Shown one piece after another: positions 23,061 to 30,833 of a DNA stretch of 36,927 bases; the first letter of the stretch is position 1; each line of letters opens with the position of its first letter. The notes under the pieces were generated by a model that saw only the letters and a program-made list of their open reading frames with translations, did no database searches and was not told where the DNA came from. This DNA is from Nitrospirota bacterium (lineage in GTDB: Bacteria > Nitrospirota > 9FT-COMBO-42-15 > HDB-SIOI813). The stretch spans positions 1-36,927 of the forward strand of contig JAHFEQ010000010.1 in assembly GCA_023248395.1 (NCBI GenBank). Reading direction: 5' to 3'. Both the position numbers and the translations under genes were made by a program.

Positions 23061-23475
23061 TCCCTTTTTTCTTCTCTTCTATTAATTTTGATAATCTCTC
23101 TATCTCTTCCGGACTTGTCTTATAGAGGATATCCACAAAGGATGTTGCAGCAGAGCTTGCAGATATATCAAGGATCCCCTGCAATACTTCCTGAGACACC
23201 TGTCTCACAAACTCATCCCTGGACATGGATGCTCTATAAACGTACAGTCTCCCCCTCTTCATCCGCTTAATCAGACCTTTCTTCAGAAGCCGGTCCATCA
23301 CTGTCAGAATCGTGGTAAAGGCAAGTGCCCTTTCCTGCCCTGTCTCCTCAAATACCTCACGGCCAGTAACCTCGCCCTTTTCCCACAGTACATCCATCAC
23401 AGACTTTTCAAGATCACCAAGAACCCGTCCACGACCTGTCTTATGTGGCCTAAAGGTTGATGTGAGACGTTTCAT
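23044..23475 (-). CDS. BlaI/MecI/CopY-family transcriptional repressor
   Basis: The 143-aa protein has an N-terminal winged helix (LGDLEKSVMDVLWEKGEVTGREVFEE...ALAFTTILTVMDRLLKKGLIKRMKRGRLYVYRA), which matches the BlaI/Penicillinase_R signature, and a helical C-terminal dimerisation segment (SRDEFVRQVSQEVLQGILD). In characterised systems a BlaR-type sensor protease cleaves such repressors; none is encoded here. An inverted repeat overlapping its -35 box suggests autoregulation. The C-terminal SSRRL and TAG stop come from a repeat element. The start has no Shine-Dalgarno sequence. Confidence 0.88.
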   Translation of the reverse strand: MKRLTSTFRPHKTGRGRVLGDLEKSVMDVLWEKGEVTGREVFEETGQERALAFTTILTVMDRLLKKGLIKRMKRGRLYVYRASMSRDEFVRQVSQEVLQGILDISASSAATSFVDILYKTSPEEIERLSKLIEEKKKGSSRRL

Positions 23476-23482
23476 AGGAGAA

Positions 23483-23517
23483 TGAATACCACGTTTATAG
23501 TTCTACGTCAAGTAGAA
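23483..23517 (-). promoter_or_regulatory. Promoter and operator-like dyad for the BlaI-like gene
   Basis: On the minus strand TTGACG (23506-23511), a 17-bp spacer and TATTCA (23483-23488) form a reasonable sigma-70 promoter. The dyad TTCTAC-N5-GTAGAA (23501-23517) overlaps the -35 box. The -10 box ends 7 bp before the ATG, so the transcript may be leaderless. Repression by the encoded BlaI-like protein is an inference. Confidence 0.55.
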
Positions 23518-23818
23518 TGACCATGGATGCCCGGCCCCCGGTAACCGTTACTTCTACAATCTCTCCAATCCGGAGATTCTCCATAGGGACGATCCCCCCT
23601 TTTCGCAGCACAGGAGTTCCTTCATAGACCACCAGGTTCACCGGGCCACGGGATTTATCCCAGACAGTGATCACATAAAGGGGCAGATTCAGGCTTGTCA
23701 CAGGTCCGCGAATCATTGCCCTGCCAAACTCGTCTCCATGATAAAGAGTAGAGAGATCAAAACTCCGGACAGGGCTTCCATCTTCAGGGATATCTATTGC
23801 GGCCAAAGGCCAATGCAA
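23495..23818 (-). CDS. Hypothetical protein, possibly truncated at the 5' end
   Basis: The 107-aa frame uses a TTG start, and an in-frame TGA closes it a few codons upstream. The sequence has alternating strand-like segments (NLPLYVITVWDKSRGPVNLVVYEG) and ends RIGEIVEVTVTGGRASMVILLDVEL, which reads like a compact beta-rich domain. I know no family for it. It has no signal peptide as it stands. The 5' flank contains GGGGCAATGGCCCC and other repeat-like sequence, so an original N-terminus may have been lost. Its stop lies inside the promoter of the BlaI-like gene, so it could be a neighbouring regulatory partner. Confidence 0.45.
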   Translation of the reverse strand: MHWPLAAIDIPEDGSPVRSFDLSTLYHGDEFGRAMIRGPVTSLNLPLYVITVWDKSRGPVNLVVYEGTPVLRKGGIVPMENLRIGEIVEVTVTGGRASMVILLDVEL

Positions 23819-23904
23819 TGGGTCAAGTCAACACCGAAGGCCAGGAGCGAAGGGGCAATGGCCCCACCCATTTTTTTCTGTAATCCCAAAATGATAGTAG
23901 AGAC

Positions 23905-23934
23905 TTGACAACCATTAACTTTTAACCATATAAT
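23905..23934 (+). promoter_or_regulatory. Consensus sigma-70 promoter of the ABC export operon
   Basis: A perfect TTGACA (23905-23910), an 18-bp spacer and a perfect TATAAT (23929-23934) precede the ABC ATPase gene. The predicted start leaves a leader of about 28 bases with GAGG 7 bases before the ATG. This should be a strong constitutive promoter. Confidence 0.8.
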
Positions 23935-23968
23935 GCAAGTTTAGTTTTTACAATAATGAGGTTTAATA

Positions 23969-24916
23969 ATGATTGAGGTAGAAAACCTTACCAAGCAATA
24001 TGGAACAGCAAGGGGTATAAACGACATCTCCTTTAAAGTAGAAAAGGGGGAGGTGCTTGGGTTTCTTGGACCTAATGGTGCAGGAAAGACAACAACGATG
24101 CGCATCCTTACCTGCTTCTTCCCTCCGACCAGCGGTAAGGCTCGGGTAGCCGGATATGATGTGTTTGAAGATTCCCTTGAGGTGCGTAAGAGGATCGGCT
24201 ACCTGCCTGAGAATGTACCCCTGTACACAGACATGCCTGTTATCAAATACCTTGAGTTTGTCGGAAGGATCAAAGGTGTAAGCGGAAAGGATATTAAAAA
24301 GAAGGTCCAGGAGGTTATGGATGACTGCTGTATAGCTGACGTTTCGAAAAAGTTCATCAAAGACCTCTCAAAAGGATACAGGCAGCGTGTGGGGCTTGCC
24401 CAGGCACTTATCAACGACCCTGAAGTCCTCATACTCGATGAGCCAACCATAGGTCTTGACCCAAGGCAAATAATTGATATACGGCAGTTGATAAAAAATC
24501 TGGCAGGCAGAAGGACAGTTATCCTGAGCACCCACATACTCCCTGAGGTAAGCATGATATGCCAGCGGGTTATTATAATAAATGAAGGAAGGGTAATAGC
24601 TGTAGATACGCCTGATAATCTCACCAGAAAGATACAGGGTTCTGCCCAGATCACCCTCATAGTCAGGGGGCCTCAGGAAGAAGTTGCTCAGAAGTTAGGG
24701 GTGGTCAGCGGCGTGAGCAGCATTATGAGAAAGACAAGCAGCGGAGATAATGTTCATACATACTTAGTAGACGCAATGAAGAATGCTGATATCCGTAAAG
24801 ACCTGGCTGCCACTATTGTAAATAACAAATGGGACCTCCTTGAGATGAGACCAGTGAGCATGAGCCTTGAGGATATCTTTATAAAACTTGTGACTGAGGA
24901 GAGAACAGCCCATTGA
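23969..24916 (+). CDS. ABC transporter ATP-binding protein (GldA-like)
   Basis: This 315-aa ATPase energises the export system encoded by the next genes. Motifs present are Walker A GPNGAGKTTT (about residues 35-44), Q-loop region YLPENVPLY, signature LSKGYRQRVGLAQAL, Walker B VLILDEP and the H-loop STHILPE. The last ~90 residues form the accessory domain usual for GldA/CcmA-type drug- or polysaccharide-export ATPases. The Shine-Dalgarno sequence is GAGG. Its TGA overlaps the TTG start of the permease. Despite the GldA likeness, this gene set is widespread outside gliding bacteria, and the substrate is unknown. Confidence 0.92.
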   Translation: MIEVENLTKQYGTARGINDISFKVEKGEVLGFLGPNGAGKTTTMRILTCFFPPTSGKARVAGYDVFEDSLEVRKRIGYLPENVPLYTDMPVIKYLEFVGRIKGVSGKDIKKKVQEVMDDCCIADVSKKFIKDLSKGYRQRVGLAQALINDPEVLILDEPTIGLDPRQIIDIRQLIKNLAGRRTVILSTHILPEVSMICQRVIIINEGRVIAVDTPDNLTRKIQGSAQITLIVRGPQEEVAQKLGVVSGVSSIMRKTSSGDNVHTYLVDAMKNADIRKDLAATIVNNKWDLLEMRPVSMSLEDIFIKLVTEERTAH

Positions 24917-25689
24917 AAAACGTTTATCTTGTTTTTAAAAAGGAACTCAGGTCTTATTTCCTTTCACCCATAGCCTATGTTGTTATTACTATATTTCTAA
25001 TCCTGGGAGGATATTTTTTCTATAACATCTTTGCCTCTTTCAGCATGGTCAGTTTTGAGGCAACGCAAAATCCGGTACTGGCTAAACAATATAACCTCCT
25101 TAATGTCACTGAGAGTGTAGTCAGGCCGCTCTTTGGCAACATGAGCATTATCATGCTCCTTATGATGCCTATGCTTACCATGCGATTACTATCTGAAGAG
25201 AAAAAATCCGGAACCATAGAATTACTTCTGACCTATCCTGTAAAGGATATTGAGATTATACTTGGTAAGTTCTTTGCCGCTGTTGTTATCTTCTCTGTGA
25301 TGATAGCATTGACCTTCCCCTGCTTTATCCTGTTGTCTGTCCTGGGTCAGCCGGAGTGGGGAGTTATCATAAGCGGCTACGTAGGGCTCTTACTCATGGG
25401 GACTGCCTTTATAGCCTTTGGCTTGTGTGCCTCCTCCTTCACAGAAAATCAGATTATAGCTGCTGCAGTCTCCTTCGGCGGCCTGCTGGTATTCTACATG
25501 ATGGGTTATTCTGTTAATTTTGCTGGTCCTAAACTGGGAGGTGTTTTATCCTATATCTCCTTTATGCCGCACCTTTATAATTTTGCCAAAGGAGTTGTTG
25601 ATACTGCGGATATAGTCTTTTATCTCAACTTTGCTGCTTTTTGCCTGTTCCTGACAATGAGGACACTGGAGTCCAAGAGATGGCGGTAA
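24913..25689 (+). CDS. ABC transporter permease (GldF / ABC-2 type)
   Basis: The 258-aa permease has six hydrophobic segments. It starts KNVYLVFKKELRSYFLSPIAYVVITIFLILGGYFFY, the usual ABC-2 N-terminus, and contains MLTMRLLSEEKKSGTIELLLTYPVKDIEIILGKFFAA, the diagnostic coupling-helix region of GldF/NosY-like permeases. The start is TTG, overlapping the ATPase stop (TTGA), which indicates translational coupling. It forms the channel with itself or with the GldG-like partner. Confidence 0.9.
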   Translation: MKNVYLVFKKELRSYFLSPIAYVVITIFLILGGYFFYNIFASFSMVSFEATQNPVLAKQYNLLNVTESVVRPLFGNMSIIMLLMMPMLTMRLLSEEKKSGTIELLLTYPVKDIEIILGKFFAAVVIFSVMIALTFPCFILLSVLGQPEWGVIISGYVGLLLMGTAFIAFGLCASSFTENQIIAAAVSFGGLLVFYMMGYSVNFAGPKLGGVLSYISFMPHLYNFAKGVVDTADIVFYLNFAAFCLFLTMRTLESKRWR

Positions 25690-25717
25690 TTATGTATACA
25701 ACCGGAGTAAATATTTT

Positions 25718-27271
25718 ATGCGAAAATTAGGAAATTTCGCCGGACTTTTCGGTATATTAATGATACTGAGTGTATCATTAATATACCTCATAAAAGGTCA
25801 GGTAACCACACAACTGATGTACCTCTTATGGGGAGGGTTCCTGTTTGTTCTCATCTTCCTCTATTCCAATTTTGGGAATCTCCGCAACATCCTATTGAAA
25901 CGTTCAACAAAGTATGGCGCTAATATGGCGGTTATGCTCCTCATATTCCTTGCCATAGTAACAATAATCTCTGTCATATCTACGATGCATAAAAAAAGGA
26001 TGGACCTCACCAAATCCGGCAGGTATACCCTCTCTGATCAGACCATAAAGATTATTAAATCTCTGAAACGGGATGTAGAGGTAATTTCCTTCTACAGGCA
26101 GGACCAACGTACAAGGCAGCAGATGGTAGACCTGCTGCAGGAGTATGCCTATAACGCACCCAGATTCCATTATCAGATCATAGACCCTGACAGAAGTCCT
26201 GATAAAGCGCTGAAATATGGGGTTACAGAATACAGGGCTACCTTAATAAAGAGCGGGAATAATCAGGAAAAGGTCGGATTTGAGAGTGAAGATAAGATAA
26301 CAAATGCAATTCTAAAGGTTATGAAGGACGATATTAAGACCATATACTTCCTGAAGGGGCATGGAGAGAACGATATATCAAGCTCGGATAAGGATGGATA
26401 TAAAGCAGCAAAAGAGGCGCTTGAAAAAGAGAACTACAAAGTTAAAGAACTTTTGCTATTGAGCGAACCAGGCGTTCCGGAAGATGCATCTGTGCTTGTC
26501 ATAGGTGGTTCAAAGAAGGAACTTATCTCCGAAGAATTACCAAAGCTTATTAAATATATTGAACAGGAAGGAAATGTCCTGTTTTTGATAGACCCGGGAA
26601 GCCCCCCCGGACTGGTTAACCTGTTAAAGGGCTATGGATTTAATATTGGTGATGATATAATTATTGATAAACTGAGTCAGGTCTTCGGAGCAAATTACTT
26701 GACACCTGTGGTAACAGATTATCACAAAGAGCATCCGCTGACCCGTGACTTCAAAGTCTCTACCTTTTACCCTTTAGCAAGGTCTGTCGGGATAGAAGAG
26801 AATCCAAAGAAAGGCTCCTATGTTCTTGCAACGACCAGTGATAATTCCTGGGCAGAGACGAGTCTGCCTGATCTGGAACAGGGAAAGGCCCAGTTTGATG
26901 ACGGAAAGGATAAGGCCGGACCAGTTGGTATTGCTGCTGTAACTGTCCTTAATGTGAAGGATGGGCAGCAAAATACTGAGGTAAAGAGCACAAAGAATCT
27001 TTCAAAAGTAGTGGTTTTTGGTGATTCAGATTTTGCCAATAATACACATATAAATTTAGCTGGCAACGGAGATATGTTCTTAAATACTGTAAACTGGCTG
27101 GCAGAAGAGGCAGAGCTAATCTCCATCAGACGCCGTAATCCTGATAATACTCCTGTAGTATTAACATCTGCCCAGAGCAGAATAATATTCTGGCTACCAG
27201 TAATAGTTCTACCTTCTCTTGTCATCGTTGCAGGAATCAGTATTATTAACAGGAAAAGGTGGGGGGGATGA
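25718..27271 (+). CDS. GldG-like ABC auxiliary protein with periplasmic domain
   Basis: The 517-aa protein begins with two to three membrane helices (about residues 12-25, 31-50 and 65-85), then a large periplasmic domain (about residues 95-480) with DQTIKIIKSLKRDVEVISFYR and FLKGHGENDIS, typical of the GldG/ABC_transp_aux family, and a C-terminal helix (IIFWLPVIVLPSLVIVAGISII). GGAG lies 10 bases before the ATG. A perfect inverted repeat with 16-bp arms sits at 25751-25787 inside the first transmembrane segment. It is coupled to the next gene by an ATGA overlap. The role is probably in presenting or extruding an envelope substrate. Confidence 0.88.
   Translation: MRKLGNFAGLFGILMILSVSLIYLIKGQVTTQLMYLLWGGFLFVLIFLYSNFGNLRNILLKRSTKYGANMAVMLLIFLAIVTIISVISTMHKKRMDLTKSGRYTLSDQTIKIIKSLKRDVEVISFYRQDQRTRQQMVDLLQEYAYNAPRFHYQIIDPDRSPDKALKYGVTEYRATLIKSGNNQEKVGFESEDKITNAILKVMKDDIKTIYFLKGHGENDISSSDKDGYKAAKEALEKENYKVKELLLLSEPGVPEDASVLVIGGSKKELISEELPKLIKYIEQEGNVLFLIDPGSPPGLVNLLKGYGFNIGDDIIIDKLSQVFGANYLTPVVTDYHKEHPLTRDFKVSTFYPLARSVGIEENPKKGSYVLATTSDNSWAETSLPDLEQGKAQFDDGKDKAGPVGIAAVTVLNVKDGQQNTEVKSTKNLSKVVVFGDSDFANNTHINLAGNGDMFLNTVNWLAEEAELISIRRRNPDNTPVVLTSAQSRIIFWLPVIVLPSLVIVAGISIINRKRWGG
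25751..25787 (+). repeat. Perfect 16-bp-arm inverted repeat within the GldG-like coding sequence
   Basis: The arms GGTATATTAATGATAC and GTATCATTAATATACC are exact reverse complements separated by TGAGT. They start 34 bases into the gene and encode GILMILSVSLIY of the first transmembrane helix. A stable hairpin is expected in the mRNA near the start codon. Chance occurrence of 16 perfect pairs at this spacing is improbable. Confidence 0.85.
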
Positions 27272-28617
27272 GGTATTTTAAGAAGACCTTCCTTTGGATT
27301 ATCCTTTTGTCAATCTTAGGCGGTTATCTCTACATATATGAAATAAGAGGCGGAAAAGAGAGGGAACAGGCTGAAGAAGAGGCAAGCAGACTGTTCCACT
27401 TTACCCCTGACGATGTCGTTGAGCTGGAACTTAAAAAACCAGGAAGCCTTATACACCTGATAAGGGATGAAAAAGGCTGGCTAATGGACAGCCCTGTTAA
27501 GGCAAAGGCTGATGATAAATCTGTCCATTCTGTATTGCAATATATCACAGAAACAAAAAATGACAGCAAGTATGTTATGGAGGAACACCCATCCCCGCAA
27601 CGACTTGTCGAATTTGGATTATCAAATCCTTCACTTCAGGTGGAAATCAAGATCAAGGGGGAGTCTGCAAAGACTATCTATTTTGGAGATAGAGGTCCAA
27701 CCCAGAATGTAGCCTATGCCATGGTTAAGGGTGACCCGAGGGTCTACCGCGTTGTTGCAGATGCAAGGGCAGAGGCAGACAGGGACGATTATTATTTCAG
27801 GGATAAGACAATAGCCCTGTTTAAGCCTTTTGAGGCCGATAAATTAGAGATCTCTCTCAATGGCCAGACAATGAGGGCAGAGCTTCCAATGATGGGTAAG
27901 TGGGAGATAACGCAGCCTCTGAAGGCGCGGGCTGACTTAGTAAAAATAATGGAGCTATTAAGTAAACTCAGTGAAGGTGAAATAAAGGCCTTTATTGATG
28001 AAGAACCTAAAGACCTTGGTTTATACGGTCTGAATCCCCCCAGGGCTGAGGTAAGCGTCTGGGGAAGCGGAGACAATAAAGGGGTTACGACCCTTTTCTT
28101 TGGTGATAAAGACATAAAAAAGAGGGGGGTATATGTAAAACACAAGGATACCCCAAATGTCTTCCTGCTTGAAGAGGATGTATGGGATATCTTACCGAGG
28201 GATGTAAACCACCTCAGAGACCAGTCGGTCTTCTTCTTTGAAGAAGAGAAGGTAATAAAGATACAATTGAAGTCCCCGGTTAAGGAGATATTGTGGGAAA
28301 AGGACTCCCAGGCAGAATGGAAACAAAAGACGCCTGCCAATTCCTCTGTTGAGTTTTCAATAATAAAGGACCTTCTTGAGAAATTAAAAGGGGTTAGGAT
28401 TAAAGAATTTGTCATTGACAATCCTAAGGATTTTAAGGAGTTTGGCCTTGATAAGCCTGCATATACTGTTAAGATCTGGCAGGAAGGGTCAAACACACCT
28501 CAGGAACTTAATATCGGAAAGACACATAACAACGGTCGTGCGGTTTATGCCCTTACAGAGGGGAACAGCGTCATATCTTTAGGAATGGAAATTACAGAGT
28601 TGTTTAAAACATTGTAG
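27268..28617 (+). CDS. DUF4340-domain protein of the ABC export operon
   Basis: The protein has an N-terminal membrane anchor (LWIILLSILGGYLYIY) followed by repeated beta-rich modules that share patterns such as VELELKKPGSLIHLIRDEKGWLMDSPVKAKAD, FGLSNPSLQVEIKIKG and FGLDKPAYTVKIWQEG, the hallmark of DUF4340 repeats. This family commonly follows gldG in such operons and is periplasmic. The track starts at a GTG (27259), but ATG at 27268 is preferred: it forms ATGA with the gldG stop and has a G-rich ribosome-binding site. The TAG stop is the first part of a 24-bp palindrome. Confidence 0.88.
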   Translation: MRYFKKTFLWIILLSILGGYLYIYEIRGGKEREQAEEEASRLFHFTPDDVVELELKKPGSLIHLIRDEKGWLMDSPVKAKADDKSVHSVLQYITETKNDSKYVMEEHPSPQRLVEFGLSNPSLQVEIKIKGESAKTIYFGDRGPTQNVAYAMVKGDPRVYRVVADARAEADRDDYYFRDKTIALFKPFEADKLEISLNGQTMRAELPMMGKWEITQPLKARADLVKIMELLSKLSEGEIKAFIDEEPKDLGLYGLNPPRAEVSVWGSGDNKGVTTLFFGDKDIKKRGVYVKHKDTPNVFLLEEDVWDILPRDVNHLRDQSVFFFEEEKVIKIQLKSPVKEILWEKDSQAEWKQKTPANSSVEFSIIKDLLEKLKGVRIKEFVIDNPKDFKEFGLDKPAYTVKIWQEGSNTPQELNIGKTHNNGRAVYALTEGNSVISLGMEITELFKTL

Positions 28618-28639
28618 GGGCAATTCATGAATTGCCCCT
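28616..28639. repeat. 24-bp perfect palindrome between convergent genes
   Basis: AGGGGCAATTCA followed by its exact reverse complement forms a perfect palindrome at the junction of the DUF4340 and TPR genes. The preceding T plus its first two bases make the TAG stop of the DUF4340 gene. It may act as a bidirectional terminator stem, although no T-run follows. It resembles other dispersed palindromes in the window. Confidence 0.75.
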
Positions 28640-28645
28640 GATAGG

Positions 28646-29548
28646 CTAGTCTTTAATCCCCGCTGTCATTCTTATCCTGCCTTCAATCCCGGCAATGTCA
28701 TTTAATAGAGTATCCTTCTGGGCCTTATCTCCAAGGTCACCTACAATATTCAAGGCAGTCTTATAAATCTCTATAGCCTGAGTGTAATCCTCAAGGGCTA
28801 CATATCCGGCAGCAATAAATCTCAGGTCACTGACCTCTCCACGGACATTACCAATCTCATTATTAATCTGGCGGGCATCATTCAGGAATTTTATCGAGGT
28901 CTTATAGGAACCGAGCTTGCCAAAGGTAATTCCGATCTCATTAAGCCTCTTTGCCTCACCCAGTTTATCTCCGATCTCCCTATACATGTCTAAGGACTGA
29001 TCCCATTTCTCTACTACAGCATCATAATTCTTGTTTTTTATCTCCATTTTATAAGAGTAAAAGATATTGTCCGCCTCTTTCTTTCTTTTCTGTTCCCTTT
29101 GTGACCATTTCTTATAATTCGACACAAAGGTTTCAAGCCTCTTGTCAGAGAATTCATTATAGTATATGGCCGCCATCTTATCAGTGATTTTTATAAGCCA
29201 GGTCATCTCTTCAGAACTTACCTCACCTGATGTGGCATAGGTAATCATATCTATAAGTTCCTTTGAAACAGAACTTTTGTTCACTTTTACAAGGAGTTTC
29301 ATCCTTGACTCATCATTAGCCTCATAGGCATTGATAAATGACTGTCCCAGATCTACCCCCTCTGAGGCGGCCTGCCTCTTTTTTAAAGCAGTCTGCATAT
29401 CTACTCTCACGATAGCCCCAAAGGCCTCTCTCATAGCCCCCCCGTCTGAAGCGGGCCCCTTTGGCAGATCCGTACCCATGACGACCCCAAAGATAAAAGA
29501 GATAATCCATAACTTTTGACTTTTGACCTTTAATCTTTCAATCTTCAT
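28646..29548 (-). CDS. Exported tetratricopeptide-repeat protein
   Basis: The 300-aa protein has an N-terminal hydrophobic segment (LWIISFIFGVVMG), probably a signal peptide or anchor. A helical middle region with charged coiled-coil stretches (REQKRKKEADNIFYSYKMEIKNKNYDAVVEKW) follows, then at least three TPR-like units (GEAKRLNEIGITFGKLGSYKTSIKFL, VSDLRFIAAGYVALEDYTQAIEIYKTAL, KDTLLNDIAGIEGRI). TPR proteins scaffold protein complexes; the partner is unknown. The N-terminal codons (ERLKVKSQKLW) lie in a degenerate heptamer array. An AAAGGGGGGG tract precedes the ATG. The promoter region is shared divergently with the redox operon. Confidence 0.75.
   Translation of the reverse strand: MKIERLKVKSQKLWIISFIFGVVMGTDLPKGPASDGGAMREAFGAIVRVDMQTALKKRQAASEGVDLGQSFINAYEANDESRMKLLVKVNKSSVSKELIDMITYATSGEVSSEEMTWLIKITDKMAAIYYNEFSDKRLETFVSNYKKWSQREQKRKKEADNIFYSYKMEIKNKNYDAVVEKWDQSLDMYREIGDKLGEAKRLNEIGITFGKLGSYKTSIKFLNDARQINNEIGNVRGEVSDLRFIAAGYVALEDYTQAIEIYKTALNIVGDLGDKAQKDTLLNDIAGIEGRIRMTAGIKD
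29511..29545. repeat. Heptamer repeat array encoding the N-terminus of the TPR protein
   Basis: On the minus strand AAAGGTC, AAAAGTC and AAAAGTT units run with a 7-base period through codons 4-13 of the TPR gene, giving ERLKVKSQKLW. This is the same type of array as inside nuoG (KSEVRSQ). It supplies the positively charged n-region before the hydrophobic signal segment. Confidence 0.6.
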
Positions 29549-29746
29549 TGTCCCCCCCTTTTTATGACCCTTATCTTACTACAGATAATTCTACTATAAT
29601 ATCGGTATACTATACCACAAGCATAGCATAAAGTATACTAGAGTCTATGACAGAAATCATATCGCTTCGCTGTCGAATCAACACCTTTGAGGAAGATAAG
29701 AAGTAGTTGTACTCACCATGGAGTCATGTTAGAATATATTTATCAT

Positions 29747-30283
29747 ATGACAACAATAAGGACCCTTTTGGTAGTGGTAATTATTTTTTCTCTAATGGAG
29801 GGGTGCCATGCCAAGAAAGAAGGTGATGGAAGTAATAGATTCCAGATAATAGATATAGGCCAAAAGGCCCCTGATATGCCCATGGTAGGGATCGATGGGG
29901 AGATCTTCAGGCTTGATCGTTTCAACGACAAAGTGATCGTTCTTAATTTCTGGGCCACCTGGTGCCCACCCTGCACCAAAGAGATGCCTCTCCTCGAGTC
30001 AACCTACAAAAGATATAAGGAAAAGGGATTCGTTATCGTGGGGATAAACTATAATGAAGACAAAGAGAGGGTATCCGAGTTTGTCAATAAAGCGGGCGTA
30101 ACATTCCCTATTGTCATAGATAACGAACTAAAATTGACAAGGACTTACAGGGTCTTGTCTCTTCCTGCAACATTTTTCATCGACAGGAAGGGCATCATCA
30201 GGGATATCTATAGAGGTGAGATCCATGAAAAGATCATCGCATCAAAGGTAGGGCCTCTTATTCTTCAGGAAAAGGGGCATTAA
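29747..30283 (+). CDS. TlpA/ResA-like thiol-disulfide oxidoreductase, probable lipoprotein (first gene of redox operon)
   Basis: This is a thioredoxin-fold reductase acting outside the inner membrane. From the chosen ATG the first 19 residues are a signal sequence ending SLMEGC, an imperfect lipobox with Cys20. The active site is FWATWCPPC (Cys73, Cys76), and the cis-Pro region SLPATFFIDRKG is typical of TlpA. The track starts at TTG 29687 and another ATG exists at 29726. The 29747 start is favoured because it puts the hydrophobic signal at the N-terminus, although none has a clear Shine-Dalgarno sequence. It heads a nine-gene plus-strand run. Two GTATAC palindromes lie in the ~200-bp region upstream. 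Confidence 0.88.
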   Translation: MTTIRTLLVVVIIFSLMEGCHAKKEGDGSNRFQIIDIGQKAPDMPMVGIDGEIFRLDRFNDKVIVLNFWATWCPPCTKEMPLLESTYKRYKEKGFVIVGINYNEDKERVSEFVNKAGVTFPIVIDNELKLTRTYRVLSLPATFFIDRKGIIRDIYRGEIHEKIIASKVGPLILQEKGH

Positions 30284-30299
30284 GGAGGGGAGGTTCATT

Positions 30300-30833
30300 A
30301 TGAAAAAACCAGTCTTAATCCTATTAGTTATATTAGTTTTCATAGCCATTAGCGCCGTCTTTTTCATAAAAGGCGACTATGGACAGAAGATTATGGGGGA
30401 GATAAAGGCAAGAGGCATTATTGAGTATAACGTTGCAGAAGCAGTGGAGATGGCAACCAATAAATGCTCCCAGTGCCATGCCATCGATCAGATTAAAAGA
30501 TACTGCGACAGGTGCGGTCCCCCTTTTATCGTAGTAGTACATAACATGCGAAAATATGAAATTCCACAGCGAAGAAACCGGGATAGCAAATTAAAAATAA
30601 GTGATATCACTGATTCCCAGGCAGCGGCTATTGTCCAGGTTTGGAATGCTACAATCGGCAACTGGGAAAAGGGTTTTAAAAGGGAAGATATAGAAAGACT
30701 CTTAGAGGGGGATAAGCCCCTGATTGCGCTTCTCAATACCCCTTTTGAGAAAAGGAAGATCGAGAGTTCTTTAAGTACAGGGGAGATGACCCATGCTGAA
30801 AAGTTTCAGCGGGAAAAGATGGGGGTGAAATAA
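30300..30833 (+). CDS. Membrane-anchored monohaem c-type cytochrome
   Basis: The 177-aa protein has an N-terminal anchor (VLILLVILVFIAISAVFFI) followed by one haem-attachment site CSQCH (Cys56, Cys59, His60). A second cysteine pair, RYCDRC, lies about 10 residues later and lacks the His, so it may be a disulfide, a metal site or a redox partner of the TlpA proteins. The rest (WNATIGNWEKGFKREDIERLLEGDKPLIALL) is helical and unrecognised. AAGGAGGGGAGG precedes the ATG. The stop overlaps the next start by one base (TAATG). It is probably a periplasm-facing electron carrier. Confidence 0.85.
   Translation: MKKPVLILLVILVFIAISAVFFIKGDYGQKIMGEIKARGIIEYNVAEAVEMATNKCSQCHAIDQIKRYCDRCGPPFIVVVHNMRKYEIPQRRNRDSKLKISDITDSQAAAIVQVWNATIGNWEKGFKREDIERLLEGDKPLIALLNTPFEKRKIESSLSTGEMTHAEKFQREKMGVK

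Noticed and set aside
23969-28617. Gliding motility function for the GldA/F/G-like genes
   Set aside because: No other gliding genes are present and this ABC plus DUF4340 set occurs widely outside gliding bacteria; only the transporter family is supported.
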